Position numbers and translations under genes: made by a program. Shown piece by piece: positions 49,374-61,442 of a stretch of 64,000 nt of DNA. A model generated the notes under the pieces. It had not been told where the DNA came from. It saw only the letters and a list, made by a program, of their open reading frames with translations, and made no database searches. The DNA is from Telopea speciosissima (Eukaryota > Streptophyta > Magnoliopsida > Proteales > Proteaceae): positions 24,485,542 through 24,549,541 of the forward strand of contig NC_057924.1 of assembly GCF_018873765.1 (NCBI RefSeq), read 5' to 3'. Each line of letters begins with the position of its first letter. The first letter of the stretch is position 1.

Positions 49374-50575
49374 CATTATATCAAAATTTGATATTAATTA
49401 TAGTAATGCCATTTCTTGTACTTATTTTATCAGAGGATACTAGATGTCATCTGTCCCCTTCTGGTCTTACTCCTTTATTTCCCACATATATATTCTACTA
49501 ATAAGGCTCATAATCTCATTAATTTTTTTTAATAATTCCAGAAAAACTAATCATAATAAAATAAGAAGACACAGCAGTGAAAAGAGAAAAGGGGTCATCT
49601 TAAATTACATTGTATTAGGTAGTGCAACTGAATAATTTGATTCAATTCAGAAAAACTTACATAAGTGAGCATATGTATGAAGGTGGGAACCTTTGGCCTA
49701 TTTATATTAAGAAGATTCATTGAGAAATTGGAGTTTTAGAGGGACTAGTGGAAGGTACCCAATCTCTTTCAGAGCAGAAAGTTCTCTCCCCCCCTGGGTC
49801 AACTGACAGTGGTGAACCAGCTCAATTTTCTAGCTTTTACACCTCATTGCTTAATCTACAAACCCCAATTATCTTACAAACCCAAAATCATCCTCTCTCT
49901 CTCGGCCTTGAATGATGCAATGAACTCAAAAGCAGCAGCCTTTTTTAAGAGACAGGGATCGAAACAGTCTTGGGCTTAGCTGTCTCGTGGTTTGCATCAT
50001 GGGGCAACCTAAATTTCCTCAAATACCTTGCCATCCTTCTCTCAATTCTGATGGGCTTCACCTCTTTGCCCTCTGTGCCTACTGCATTCACTGTAGCAGC
50101 CCTCTTCTTCTTCCTTGCCACATGTAAAATCCCATTCTATACCTTCACTTGCCCATCACCACGACCATCCAAACCCAAAACCATCAATCCCATGGTTTTC
50201 AAGCAATTTGTAGACATTACAAGAAATATACCTTGATGTTGTTGACTTCATTACATACCTTTCTTGTAAGGATTTGGATAAACAGGGAAAATACAAACAT
50301 AAGCAAGTTTTATGTTTTGAGATTGTGCCAGGAAAACATAGACCGAGAAAGAAATATATACTAACTCAAAACAAGAAGGAAACTTGACCTTGTTTTATTA
50401 ATCAAGACGAAAAATATATGAACTAAAGTAGAGCTTTTTGGACAGAAATATATGAACTCAAAACAATCTCAAATCAACAAGAGGCTATGCTTCAATCAAA
50501 CGGATTTTTATATATGAAATTTAAATAAAAACAAGCAGTATCTCAAATAGATTTAACAACAGGCATACAGAGACC

Positions 50576-50576
<1 letters not shown>
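49374..50576. other. spacer with one weak small ORF
   Basis: AT-rich with no clear gene. A frame from about 49949 to 50236 codes ~95 residues with two hydrophobic stretches, LKYLAILLSILMGFTSL and AFTVAALFFFLATCKIPFY. It lacks a good ATG in frame, and an upstream ATG (49921) lies in another frame. It could be a decayed small membrane protein gene; I do not recognise it. Confidence 0.3.

Positions 50577-50631
<55 letters not shown>
50577..50631. repeat. (GA)n microsatellite
   Basis: About 27 GA units without interruption. Confidence 0.97.
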
Positions 50632-50634
<3 letters not shown>

Positions 50635-50764
50635 ATGTAGTCCTAGATAACCAAGACCTTCCTAAACAGCTGGCCGGTTGGGGCGAATTGAGAAATTAGG
50701 TCAAAACTAGGGTTAGGTTTAGGGTAATGGGGTTGGATCTTATTTAGTAAAGCTAGATAGGTTT

Positions 50765-51170
50765 TGATGCAGCCAGCGTGGAAGATGACAAGGTGGAAGC
50801 CACAGCATCACACCCCAAGGCCCTGCGGAGATCGGCCCGAATCAGAGAGAGGATCGGCCAGTGTGGAGACCAATCTCCTAGTCCTCGCTAATAAGGAAAA
50901 CCTGATTTCCTTAATGAAGATTTTATTTTGAATAAAATTCCAATTTATTGGGTGATTTGTAGTTTCCTTTTTTTTCTTTTCTTTCTTGTAATTCTGGTCT
51001 ATATGAATCATACCAGGAGGGAAAGAAAAACAGATTTGGATTGAATGAAAGTTGCTCTATTGAGCTTGGAACTCCATTAGAGTTCTGCAAGTTTCTTCTT
51101 CTTCTTGTTCGATTAATCAACTCCTTGCGACTCGATTCTCCCGATCCTAGCCTTCACTAAGGCTGCGCCA
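50765..51170 (+). repeat. 5' LTR of gypsy element
   Basis: Begins TGATGCAGCCAGCGTGG and ends GGCTGCGCCA, so with TG...CA. Internal AATAAAATTCC (~50932) and TATATGAATC (~50999) could act as poly(A)/TATA signals. Confidence 0.95.
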
Positions 51171-51174
51171 TTTC

Positions 51175-51186
51175 TGGTATCAGAGC
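51175..51186 (+). other. primer binding site (tRNA-Met initiator)
   Basis: TGGTATCAGAGC four bases after the 5' LTR, the exact consensus complementary to plant initiator tRNA-Met. Confidence 0.95.
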
Positions 51187-51210
51187 TGCGTGCGGAGTAC
51201 GAGCGACGGA

Positions 51211-52330
51211 ATGCCACCCCGACGACATGGAGGTCACACCATCCCTGTTGAGAAAATTAATGCAAGAGATGAGGTCTTGCGCCTGCAGCAAGAAGTTGCA
51301 GCCCTGCGTCTTGAGAACGAAGCGTTGAAGACTGCCGTCCGACGTCCGATTCCGACTGAGGAGACTTCTGAGCAGCACTCACCTTTTTCTGATGATGCGT
51401 CACCTATGCGGGAGAGGAGGACTCACCACAACAGGTTGTCCCCCAGGAACGGTGAGAGCCTGAATGGGATAAAATTGTTCGTCGTGACATTCCCGAGTTC
51501 TCGGGCACGGCATCCCTTGACGAGATCATCGACTGGCATGCACTAGTCAACGAGGTTTTTCAATACAAGGAGGTCCTTGAGCATCGGCGCGTTGGGATCA
51601 TCGCTACACGGCTTCGTGGGAAGGCCGTTGCATGGTGGAGGCATGACAAACAGCTTCGTGCCAATGCTGGTAAGGCACCCGTCACGCGTTGGAGTAAGAT
51701 GGAAGAAAAATTCGAAAACACTTCCTTCCCCGCAGCTATCACCGCGATCTGTACCACAAGTTCCAACACTTGCAGCAGGGAACCCGCACGGTACAGCAAT
51801 ATACCTCTGATTTCAATGACTTGGTGGTTCATAACAACATCACTGACTCGGAGGAGACGCTAGTACACAAGCATTTTGGGGGATTACAGCCCTACATCCA
51901 GAGTGTTCTCGAAGTACTCGATATTTGGGACCTTGGAGATGCGCACCAGAGAGCCTTGAAGGTTGAACAGGCACGCTCCCGGAAACCCACGTTTCCAACT
52001 TCAAATCGGATTACTCCCACTACGAGCAGTCCTGGCAAGGGGGACGTGCCAACCTCCCAAACCCATCTGCTGAATTGTTCTACTTCGTCGGGGGGTACCA
52101 ACCAGAACCCAATTCCTGGGCTGCGGTGCTATGCATGTGGAGAACTTGGGCATCGTTCCAATAGCTGCCCCAAGAAGAAAGCTAATGGGAAGGGTCTCTT
52201 GTTGGAATACGATTCAGAGGATCACGAGGAAGAACCATCCTATCACGAACCCACTGGAGATCCGTGGTATGATAGTGAAGGTGAGCATGCATTACAGTCT
52301 GATTTCGGAGAACTGTTAATGATCCGCAAG
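51211..52330 (+). pseudogene. gypsy gag with CCHC zinc knuckle
   Basis: ATG 51211 gives MPPRRHGGHTIPVEKINARD and a short coiled-coil (VLRLQQEVAALRLENEALK, ~residues 23-41). Frames change near 51480 and again near 51740. The capsid part reads IPEFSGTASLDEIIDWHALV, RLRGKAVAWWRHDKQLRA, WSKMEEKFENTSFP and QQGTRTVQQYTSDFNDLVV, matching the Retrotrans_gag domain. The knuckle CYACGELGHRSNSC (52127-52168) is a perfect C-x2-C-x4-H-x4-C. An acidic segment then leads into the protease. Confidence 0.92.
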
Positions 52331-52760
52331 ATTTATCTCACACCGAGACAAGAAACTGGTAACCAGTGGCTGCGCAACAACATCTTTTACTCAGCCTATA
52401 CTATCTCAGGCAAGGTGTGCCAATTGATTGTCGACTCCGGCAGTTGCGAGAATGTGATCTCTGAGGAGGCGGTGCGCAAGCTACAATTGGAACAACAGAA
52501 CCACCCGGTGCCTTACAAAATGACATGGTTAAAGCATGGGATTGAGGTAACAGTCAAGAAACGATGTCAGGTATCGTTATCCATCTCTAATACGTACTTT
52601 GACAAAGTTTGGTGTGACATCCTTCCCATGGATGCGAGTCATTTGATTTTGGGATGCCTGTGGCAGTTTGATATGAAGACAGTGCACGATGGGTATAAAA
52701 ATACCTACTCCTTTGAATATAATGGCAAGAAAATTATTTGAGCCCCATCTAAGGAGCCTC
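52331..52760 (+). pseudogene. gypsy aspartic protease
   Basis: Reads CQLIVDSGSCENVISEEAV, with the DSG catalytic triad (~52431-52439), then KMTWLKHGIEVTVKKRCQVS and DVMPMDAxH-like ILPMDASHLILGCLWQFD, where ILG is the second conserved retropepsin motif. In frame with gag; a TGA at 52740 ends the frame before RT. Confidence 0.9.
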
Positions 52761-52792
52761 TTAAGACTCCTATTACTGAATATTCTAACCTG

Positions 52793-53640
52793 TTGTCTCT
52801 GAAAGATCTGCGCAGCATGGTGAATGACACACAGGTGGTCAATATTTTGTTGAACAAATCTGAAGAGAAGGCACCCGTCCTACCCGTGCCCGAGTTGGTC
52901 AAGCCGTTATTGGAGGAGTTTGGAGATGTATTTCCTAAAGAGCTACTGCAAGCCCTCCCACCCATGCATGACATTCAGCATCGGATCGACCTGGTGCCTA
53001 GGGCGTCCCTCCCCAACTTGCCCCATTATCGCATGAGCACCTCCGAGCACGAGGAATTACAACGTCAGGTCACAGAGTTGATGGAGAAGGGTTTTGTGCG
53101 GGAAAGCATCAGCCCATGTGCAGTCCCGGCCTTGCTTGTTCCCAAGAGGAATGGCGCCTGGCACATGTACATTGATAGTCGGGCGATAAATAAAATCACG
53201 ATTAAATATCGCTTCCTGATTCCGAGGTTGGACGATTTATTGGACTAGCTTTCCAGCACCAGCATTTTTTCAAAGCTTGATTTGAAGAGCGGGTATCATC
53301 AGATATGCATCCAGCCCGGGGACGAGTGGAAAACTGCTTTCAAGACACGCGGCGGATTATTTGAATGGTTGGTTATGCCATTTGGGTTATCAAACGCACC
53401 CTCCACCTTCATGCGGTTCATGACACAGATCTTGCGCCCCTACCTTGGAAGGTTTGCAGTAGTTTATTTTGATGATATTCTAATTTTTAGCAAATCCGAT
53501 GACGACCATCTGAAGCACCTCCGGGAGATTATCTCTGTCTTGCGCAGGGAACATTTATTCGCTACAACCAATAAATGCTATTTCATGCAAGAATAGATTT
53601 TATTTTTGGGCTTCAACGTGTCATGAGAGGGCATCTCTAT
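52793..53640 (+). pseudogene. gypsy reverse transcriptase
   Basis: Reads [60 protein letters not shown], a stop after LDDLLD at 53249, then [51 protein letters not shown] and the catalytic [12 protein letters not shown] (~53458-53493). Another stop (TAG) follows YFMQE at 53594, with FLGFNVS*EGI beyond. The YFDD box is intact. Aside from the stops the sequence is very well conserved, suggesting young decay. Confidence 0.95.
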
Positions 53641-54250
53641 CGGTGACGCCAAAATCAAGGTGATTCAAGATTGGCCGGTCCTAAGAAATATTCATGAAGT
53701 CAAAAGTTTTCATGGGCTGGCGTCATTCTATCGACGGTTTATTGCCCACTTCAGCTCCATTGCAGCACCGCTGACCGCATGCATGAAGAAGGGTCAATTT
53801 GAGTGGATTGATATGGCACAACAAAGCTTTGAAACACTAAAGGACCGGTTAAGCACTGCCCCTGTTCTAGCCCTCCCTGATTTTGCAGTTTTATTTGAGG
53901 TGCATTGCGATGCATCCATCACCGGTATTGGTGTCGTTCTTAGTCAGGGAGGCCAACCTGTTGCTTATTTTAGTGAGAAGCTCATAGGTGCAAGGCAGCG
54001 TTATAGCACTTATGATCTAAAATTCTATGCACTTTACCGTAATCTAGAACATTGGCGCCATTATTTAATTCACAGGAAAATTGTGCTTTACACTGATCAC
54101 AAAGCGCTTAAATACATTGCAGGGCAGCAGAAGTTAAATTCCAAGCACGCCAAGTGGGTAGAATATTTGCAAGAATTCAAGTTTATTATCAAGCACAAGT
54201 CTGGCGCACAGAACACGGCTGCCAATGCCCTGAGTCGCAAGTGCACCCTC
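53641..54250 (+). pseudogene. gypsy RNase H domain
   Basis: After the RT connection (VKSFHGLASFYRRFIAHFS), the RNase H reads FEVHCDASITGIGVVLSQGG (first Asp), RYSTYDLKFYALYRNLEHWR (the usual catalytic Glu of DKEFYAL is changed to Lys-Phe-Tyr context) and VLYTDHKALKYI (Asp), ending QNTAANALSRK. Open from 53660 to 54295. Confidence 0.92.
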
Positions 54251-54295
54251 CTCTACACCATACGCACCACCGTTCTGGGCTTTGAGTCATTCTAG

Positions 54296-55065
54296 GAGCT
54301 TTACTAGGAGGAAGTATTTTTTTCGACCATTCTAGAGGACGTGCGACATAACAGATGTGCTGATTTTACCCTATGTGAGGGGTTCATTTTTAAAGGGAAT
54401 CGACTTTGCATCCCTGATTGCTCGTTACGCCTCAAAATAATTGCGGAGTTGCATAATGAAGCCACTTTGGACGTGACAAAACACTGCAGCTCATGTCATC
54501 TCGCTATTTTTGGCCTCATCTCAAGCATGACGTGGAACGATTTGTCATACTCTGCCGGGTTTCCCAAATGGCCAAGGGGATAGCCAAAAACGCAGGACTT
54601 TATTTGCCGCTGCCCATCCCTAAGGCCCCTTGGTTGGATATCTCTATGGATTTCATCTTGGGATTGCCTCGCACTCAGCGTGGAATGGACTCCATCTTTA
54701 TGTGGGTGCTGCTTCCCCCTAAACGCTAGCCAGTTGGGAGTTATAGCAAGTTGAATGATAAGAAGGCGGGCCCATTTGAAGTTCTAGCACGCATTAATCC
54801 TAATGCCTATCGTGTGAAACTCCCCTCCCACATGTGGACCTCTGATGTGTTTAATGTTCGCCACCTCACCCCTTACTTGGGTGATTTCGACAATGGGATT
54901 TCAAATTCGAGGACAAATTCCTTTCAACTTGGGGAGAATGATGCAGCCAGCATGGAAGATGACAAGGTGGAAGCCGCAGCATCACACCCCAAGGCCTTGC
55001 GGAGATCGGCCCGAATCAAAGAGAGGATCGGCCAGCGTGGAGACCAATCTCCTAGTCCTCGCTAA
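54296..55065 (+). pseudogene. gypsy integrase, core deleted, C-terminus running into 3' LTR
   Basis: The zinc-binding region is partly present (GFIFKGNRLCIPDCSLRLKI, ELHNE, then disturbed LIRYFWPHLKHDVERFV/CRVSQMAKG across frames). The core begins PWLDISMDFILGLPRTQRGM with the first Asp, then jumps at ~54705-54740 directly to the C-terminal KLNDKKAGPFEVLARINPNA, VKLPSHMWTSDVFNVRHL. The second Asp and the Glu of DD35E are therefore gone. The frame continues as NSRTNSFQLGENDAASMEDD through the polypurine tract and ~127 nt of the 3' LTR, ending with a basic RRSARIKERIG tail at 55065. Confidence 0.9.
54929..54938 (+). other. polypurine tract of gypsy element
   Basis: TTGGGGAGAA directly before the 3' LTR start TGATGC; primes plus-strand DNA synthesis. 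It also codes LGE/N in the extended pol frame. Confidence 0.85.
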
Positions 55066-55345
55066 TAAGGAAAGCCTGATTTCCTTAATGAAGATTTTAT
55101 TTTGAATAAAATTCCAATTTATTGGGTGATCTATAGTTTCCTTTTTTTTCTTTTCTTTCTTGTAATTCTGGTCTATATGAATCATACCAAGAGGGAAAGA
55201 AAAACAGATTTGGGTTGAATGAAAGTTGCTCTATTGAGCTTGGAACTCCATTAGAGTTCTTGCAAGTTTCTTCTCCTTCTTGTTCGATTAATCGACTCCT
55301 TGCAACTCGATTCTCCCGATCCTAGCCTTCACTAAGGTTGTGCCA
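54939..55345 (+). repeat. 3' LTR of gypsy element
   Basis: Begins TGATGCAGCCAGCATGG and ends GGTTGTGCCA. About 15 single-base differences and one one-base indel from the 5' LTR, counted by eye. Confidence 0.95.
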
Positions 55346-55350
55346 GGTTT

Positions 55351-57975
55351 ATAGGAAGCTAACAATGTAGGTTTAATGATGTTTGAATGCAAATTTAAAA
55401 TTTAGAAAATTAGGGTTCCGGATTTTGGGTTTTGGGGAAACTAAGAGGGGTGAATTTTAGGGTTTAGGATGGGAAGGGATGGGCTTTGGGTCAAGGGTTA
55501 GGAATAGTGAGGAGAGGATTCAGCTGTAGTATGGATGGGTTTGGATGGCTAGATAGGCCTAGATGAGTTTTTACGAAGGGATGAGGGTAATTGGGGTTGC
55601 AATGATTGGGATGGTCTAAAACTGAGGTCAAGTGGAGGGTATGATCTAGAGAGGCTATAGTGTGAGTTTGGGAAGATTCTAATGGTGGAATTGTGCTGGA
55701 CAAAGTTGTGAATGTCCTAGGGTTAGATGGGTCAATGGGGGGGGGTGATTATGGCTTAGGTTTGAGGATTAGAAGAAGAAGGTTGATTGCAGAAAATTGT
55801 AAAGTATTTACTGGATTTGTAGAACTTTAATGGCAGTAGCTTTGAAGGATAAAAGAGAGCCTCCCAATCTACAAGATGCAAGGAGTCGATTGGAGATCCA
55901 CCAATCCCTTCACCTTGATAGAGTCTACAAGGCAACATTCACTAGGAGCAAAGCAACAGCAACAATGGCAGCAAAGCTAAAAGCATAATTTGAAAACTTG
56001 AATTGTGGGTGAGCCTCCCACGATCTCTTTATTTAAACTTGGCCAATTGGCCTCAAACCTATTCAGCCTAGGAATTGGAATCCTAGGGTTGAAATCTATT
56101 ACATAAACAAGTCTTATCTCCTTTAGAAATCATGGAGGGGTAGACAATTTAAAATTAAAGCTAAGACAACTTAATAAAAGATTTCTTAAATTGAACCATG
56201 GTTATTAAACCGGTTCAATTTAAGCTTACAAAAATAAACTAAGTATGGAAAAAGAAATCACCATCCTCCTGAGCAGAACTTAAGTTGTTGTAGAAATATC
56301 GTACCAACTTGGGATAGCATAACTCATTGAGTTCTAGCATAGGACCTCATCCTAGATTCTCAAATCTCTCTAAGATCCTAAACTGATCCAAGTCTTGTGT
56401 GACCATTCTACGCTTTTGCTCAACTGGTTTACCAGCAAATTGAGCTTCGAACCGTTCTTCTTTCTCCGAACAAGTAAACCAATAGTTATAGTACAAAAGA
56501 AAGAGACCATCATTTTCGTAAGCCATTTCTTATAACCTACAGTAAGAAGAATAACAAGGAATTTAAATTCAGCAAAAAGAAGTGAAAAGCATCTATAATA
56601 GTTCATTTAGGATCTGTAAGAAAGAAATTTTGATTAAAAGCACTGTATAGAGTATAAAGAGAATGAAGAACTATAAACTCAACAAAAAAGGAAGTAATAT
56701 GAACTCATAAGAATCCATGTAAATGCATAAAAGGAGAAAATCTAGTAATATAAATAAGCCTAAGACCATGGGTAGATTAATAATGAGGGATAATAATGAA
56801 TAAAGATTCATATGCATTACTAGTATAAGTTGGACAGCATAGACTAAGCTTACACCCTATGATGATTGAAGAAAAACAGAAGTTTACTATATTTTAGGGA
56901 GCAACGCCTATTATAGTAAATCCATAGTTGATGATCTACAAGAGTAAAAAAAATAAATAAATATAATACATCAAGGGATCATGGAAGTTACATGAAAATG
57001 GATGATTTGCATAGGAAATCTTTAAGTTGGCATTGATCAACCTCAAAACAAGCCAAACATTATTAGAAAGAGAACTTCCTACACAAAACAAAGATTTTCA
57101 CTTAAGAAAGCTTATGAACAATCTAAGTGTTAAAAAGTATAAAAATTTAGGAATTTCATAATGAAAGACCTAGGGGTGCTAATTCAAGCATTTTATCAAA
57201 CACCTTATGTGCATTAGAACAATGGACTTTCCAAAAGTTGGATTTTTATCATTCCTAGCTCTACATGATGCAAGTTACTACAAGAGAGTAGTAAATCAAG
57301 CAAATGCATGGAGCATTGTTCAAATTTAGTAACTAAACCAGGAAACAAGTAAGATAAGAGAAATAATAGCAAGAGGATGGAAAGTGCAAGGAGGAAATGA
57401 AAATGATATTGGGGAAATATGAATTTTTTATTTAGAATGAGAATAAGTGAAAGAATCTTACCAAGAGATGGTTTGATCTTTAAAACTTGAGTTGCAAAGC
57501 CTTGGTGGTGTTTAGAGTGCTTTAGATTCGAGTTCCTCAAGCTTGGAGACCTATTGGAGTCCTTTGGAGTTGAAGACAAGAGAAGACAAGAGGCAAAAAG
57601 AAGAGAAAATGAGTCTTGGACTCGATTTTTAAACCCAACAAAGAAGGGTCGGATGTCCAGGTCATCTAGCCCAGAGCATCCGGGCCTCATCATCCAGATG
57701 GCCCAGGCTGGAAATCTAAGATTTTTTTTTTTAAAAAAATTTGGGTCCCTTTGATGTGGAGCCCACACCCATAAATACCTTCAATTACCTATCAAACAGA
57801 GAAAAAAACAATCATATTCAATCTCTCACATATTATTTTATTTTGATTTCCATCTTTTGTTTTCCCTATTTATGAGAGAAGTATAGGAATCATTTAAGTT
57901 ACTAATGTAATATCGTGGATACTAATTATGGATTGAATGCTCTCTTCCATGTGAGACTACTAGTACACTAATGAG
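55351..57975. other. non-coding spacer, AT-rich, likely old repeat debris
   Basis: No gene supported. Open frames are short and AT-driven. Around 57640-57770 a CCCAG/CATCC-rich stretch ending AAATTTGGGTCCC looks LTR-like but has no partner here. A G-run occurs at ~55737-55746. Confidence 0.5.
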
Positions 57976-60972
57976 TGTCACACCCCCACCCTTCAACCTA
58001 GGAAAATGTGATGGGAATACCCCTGTATTCCACATCGACCTACAGGATCGACGCTTTGCTGTGTCATATACACTACCTGGGTTCTTATTCAAGACACAAG
58101 AACAAAAATCAGAGTTGCAGCGGAATAAATATGTAATAATCAATCCGAGTATAATAGGAATTCTAAATGATAATTTCAATATATAGATAACGATTTCATT
58201 TTCCAACTCATCAGCTTAATACCACATATAGTACATAATAATATCCAAGGAAAAGAAATAAAATCCCAAAGTTATCGGCTACAGTAATCCAAAATGTTAA
58301 CCAATAAGAAAGAAGTAAAGTCCCAATTATAGGGCCCCTGGCCCGAGCTACGATACTTCATGAGCACACTCATCACATAGGTAGTCAGATGCATGCTCCA
58401 TCTCTGGCTGACCACCCCAAGCCTCATAATCCTCACCACCCAGATAGGCTGAGTCAATCTCCACTAGACCCGCCATCCCTACATCCATATCTAAAAACAA
58501 AGGTTCTCGATGGATGAGCTTACACAAGCCCAGCGAGTGATCAAACCAACCACAATCATACAATAATAGGTACACCATCAATGCATGCTAAAGTATGCAC
58601 ATCACATATGATGCATGAATGTTTTTGTTTAATTTTTTCGCTCACAACAAGATTCTAAGTCGGGTCAAGTACTACAATAACACAGGCAGCATCATCGACA
58701 AATGCTACCATAAACGGATGACAATTAACAGTGCTATAAACGGATGACAAAGAACGGTGCCATAGAAATGGATGGTATTCCGACTATGTCGACCCCATGT
58801 TACCAAGGAAACCCGCGAGACCGGACTCACTCACCGAATTGTCTGTGAGCCCCCGATACAAACCCTGTCCTGGCGTCTACCGAAACATGGTCGATGACTT
58901 CTCGGTGGGCTACCCCGAAATATGGTCGGGACCCATGGGTTTGCCTGACACCTACACCCATGTCGGAAGGGTCGTAGTACTAGGTATGTTACATCCTAAC
59001 CAACAAACAACTATCGAATGCACACACACACATATATATATATAATCTCATGCGTGTAGGTGTAGCTTGGAGATCGAGTCCATAGTGCCTTAGTCGGAGG
59101 CCAGCTATCCTCTCGTTTCTCCAGCTTACACCCATACTAAGTATCAATACGACAGGTGTGATGCCGAAGTAACAGTCAACCGGTCACCACTAGAATCAAA
59201 TCCATCAATCAAACATTATAAAGAATTCCACATATAAAGTACCCTACACTGTCCACATTTCATTCTCATAAATAGTATCATGCATAACTAATCATATTCA
59301 TCATGTTTAATATCCAGTCCTATCAATAGTCAAGATAAAGTTGCATCAACATACACAACACTCATACAAGTCAGTATGTACAACTGGTTTGATGCCTAAT
59401 GATAAACACGTCGTAGAATAGTTCAAACGTTCGATCCAGTCACAAAGTCAAAGTATAGGTATCCTTAGCTCCCATATGATGCACGCTCCTCCCGTACATG
59501 TATGTTAGCCTAACATGTCAATATACAGGTGTACAACAGATGAGAAGGGGCATGGCCAAAGGTTTGGAGCCCAAACTCCAAATCAGTACAAATTGCACAT
59601 GGCGGCTCATACATCAGTCGCCTATTGCATCAGCCGTCAGAGCCCGAGAATACAGTGATTGGCTTAGTTTGCTCCCAAATTTTGACCAATGGTCAAGGGG
59701 CCTTCAAGGTCAGTGTGAGGGGTATCAATGGCCTCCAGTGTAGCCATTAAACCAAAGAGTTTGACCCCAGATAGGGTCCAATAGGTTAGGATTTGATTCA
59801 TAAACCCAAAATCTCCAAGATTGAAGGTCTACAATGGGGTCTCATAGCATCCAAGCCAAAGGGCTGGGGATGGTCTGTCCTAGGGTCTTAATTGATGCTC
59901 TAGGCATCCAATTAGATAGGTAAAACAGCTAGAGGTAAAAGCCCTTTGGTTTGCTATGAGATTGGATTGATTCCAATCGATTCCAAGTAGAGATTAATTA
60001 GGAATCGTTATAGGGTGAAGAGTTTAGCAAGTGTTTAGATAAAACAGCCAAGGGAGGACCTCCTATGGCTGGAATGGAGTCCAAGTCACTTCTCCCACGA
60101 ATCCCAATCTCCAAGAGAGCTCACAATAGCAAGGGATGGGTTGTGTGAGCTTATGGGTAGCTCCAATGGAGGTTGGAACCTTTCTTTCCACTCCTTGTAT
60201 CCCTTTTCTCCTTCTCCTTCCTCCTTCCTCTTCCTTAACTTGCTCTCCATGTTTTCAATCCTCTAAAGGGTTGTGAGATGAGTGAAATGAAGAGAGAGTA
60301 GGGTTTTGGCTGGGTTTAGCTAAGTGAGTTAGGATGTGTTTGGATTGGGACTAGTTTAGAGTCCAAAATGGGTTTGAGTCAAGGTAGAACCCAAATAGAC
60401 CATAGGTTCATGGCCTTAGGGTTTAGATAAGTCATTTAGGTCCCAAATAGCCTAAAATAGGAAATGGTTAAGCCCCAGGCTAAGGTATGGTCAACCCAAG
60501 CAGATCTTAGTTTCACAGAGAAGCATTCTAACATCTGGCGGCTCATGCATCATCCACCAGTCATTTTGTTGTAAGAGCCGCCAGCCCCAAATGATAGCTT
60601 TGAAGGTCCTACAGGGTTAGGGCCTCTTGAGTGGTCCAAACAAGCGAGGTGGGTAATAATAGACATCAAATAAGAGGGTTGGCACACCCAATTTCCCAAG
60701 GGCATAATTAGAAATATAATAATGTAAAAAATGAACATACCTTCATTCCTCCAAGGAGGGTAGTCCCAGGGGAAGGTTGACATATGCAGAGTCATTGATG
60801 AACCTTCCTTGAACCCTATCGAGGAACTTCTCCTCAATAGGTTCGCCATCCGACATATTGAAGACCCTATAGGTTGGTTTCATTGTGATGTTGCAGAGGT
60901 CCCCAACATAATAGAGGTCCGCCCCTACACAAAATTTTAAATTAGTATAGGTTTGGTTATGGATGTAACAGT
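57976..60972 (+). repeat. putative long 5' LTR of a second gypsy element
   Basis: Starts TGTCACACCC and ends GGATGTAACA, near inverted complements (8 of 10), as gypsy LTR ends usually are. It precedes a gag region on the same strand. It contains no coding domain; there are internal short tandem pieces (ATAAACGGATGACAA twice, 58713-58755) and a hairpin CTGGCGGCT/AGCCGCCAG (~60534-60588). The 3' LTR candidate at 63471 begins differently (TGTGAAACCC), so the pairing is not established. Confidence 0.4.
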
Positions 60973-61442
60973 GAGAGTACTTGATTTAACCTTAAGAGGC
61001 TAATAGCCGCCATCCTGCAATAAGAAATGATCGTGGTACATGAGTCTAACCCATCCCCAGCATTATGAGGTATTTGAGGAGATTAAGAAAGAGGATAAAT
61101 CAACTTGAGAGATCCAAAGTTGAAGCAAGAAGTCAGTTAAGACAATACCTAAAGTATAGGTTGGTTTCATGGTGATGTTGTAGAGGTCCCCAACATAATA
61201 GAGGTCCGCCCCTACACAAAATTTTAAATTAGTATAGGTTTGGTTACGGATGTAACAGTGAGAGTACTTGATTTAACCTTAAGAGGCTAATAGCCGCCAT
61301 CCTGCAACAAGAAATGATCATGGTACATGAGTCTAACCCATCCCCAGCATTATGAGGTATTTGAGGAGATTAAGAAAGAGGATAAATCAACTTGAAAGAT
61401 CCAAAGTTGAAGCAAGAAGTCAGTTAAGACAATACCTAAAGT
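60869..61442 (+). repeat. 287-bp tandem duplication upstream of gag
   Basis: Unit 1 is 60869-61155 and unit 2 is 61156-61442, with only a few differences (for example TTGCAGAGG/TTGTAGAGG, GATCGTGG/GATCATGG). The unit covers the putative LTR end, the leader, and the first ~30 codons of the ORF that starts at 61352 (copy at 61065). Confidence 0.93.

Larger units (their letters stand above)
50760..55350 (+). mobile_element. Ty3/gypsy LTR retrotransposon, ends intact, integrase core deleted
   Basis: The element is 50765-55345 with 5-bp duplication GGTTT at 50760-50764 and 55346-55350. Its two LTRs are 406 and 407 bp and differ at roughly 15 positions by eye. Gene order gag, protease, RT, RNase H, integrase is that of Ty3/gypsy. 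The frame has several stops, and most of the integrase catalytic core is missing. With intact LTRs and primer site it could have been mobilised only in trans after that deletion. Confidence 0.96.

Noticed and set aside
57214..57768. 184-codon minus-strand frame
   Set aside because: Composition is AT-driven with long Leu/Phe/Ser runs and no domain; judged chance.
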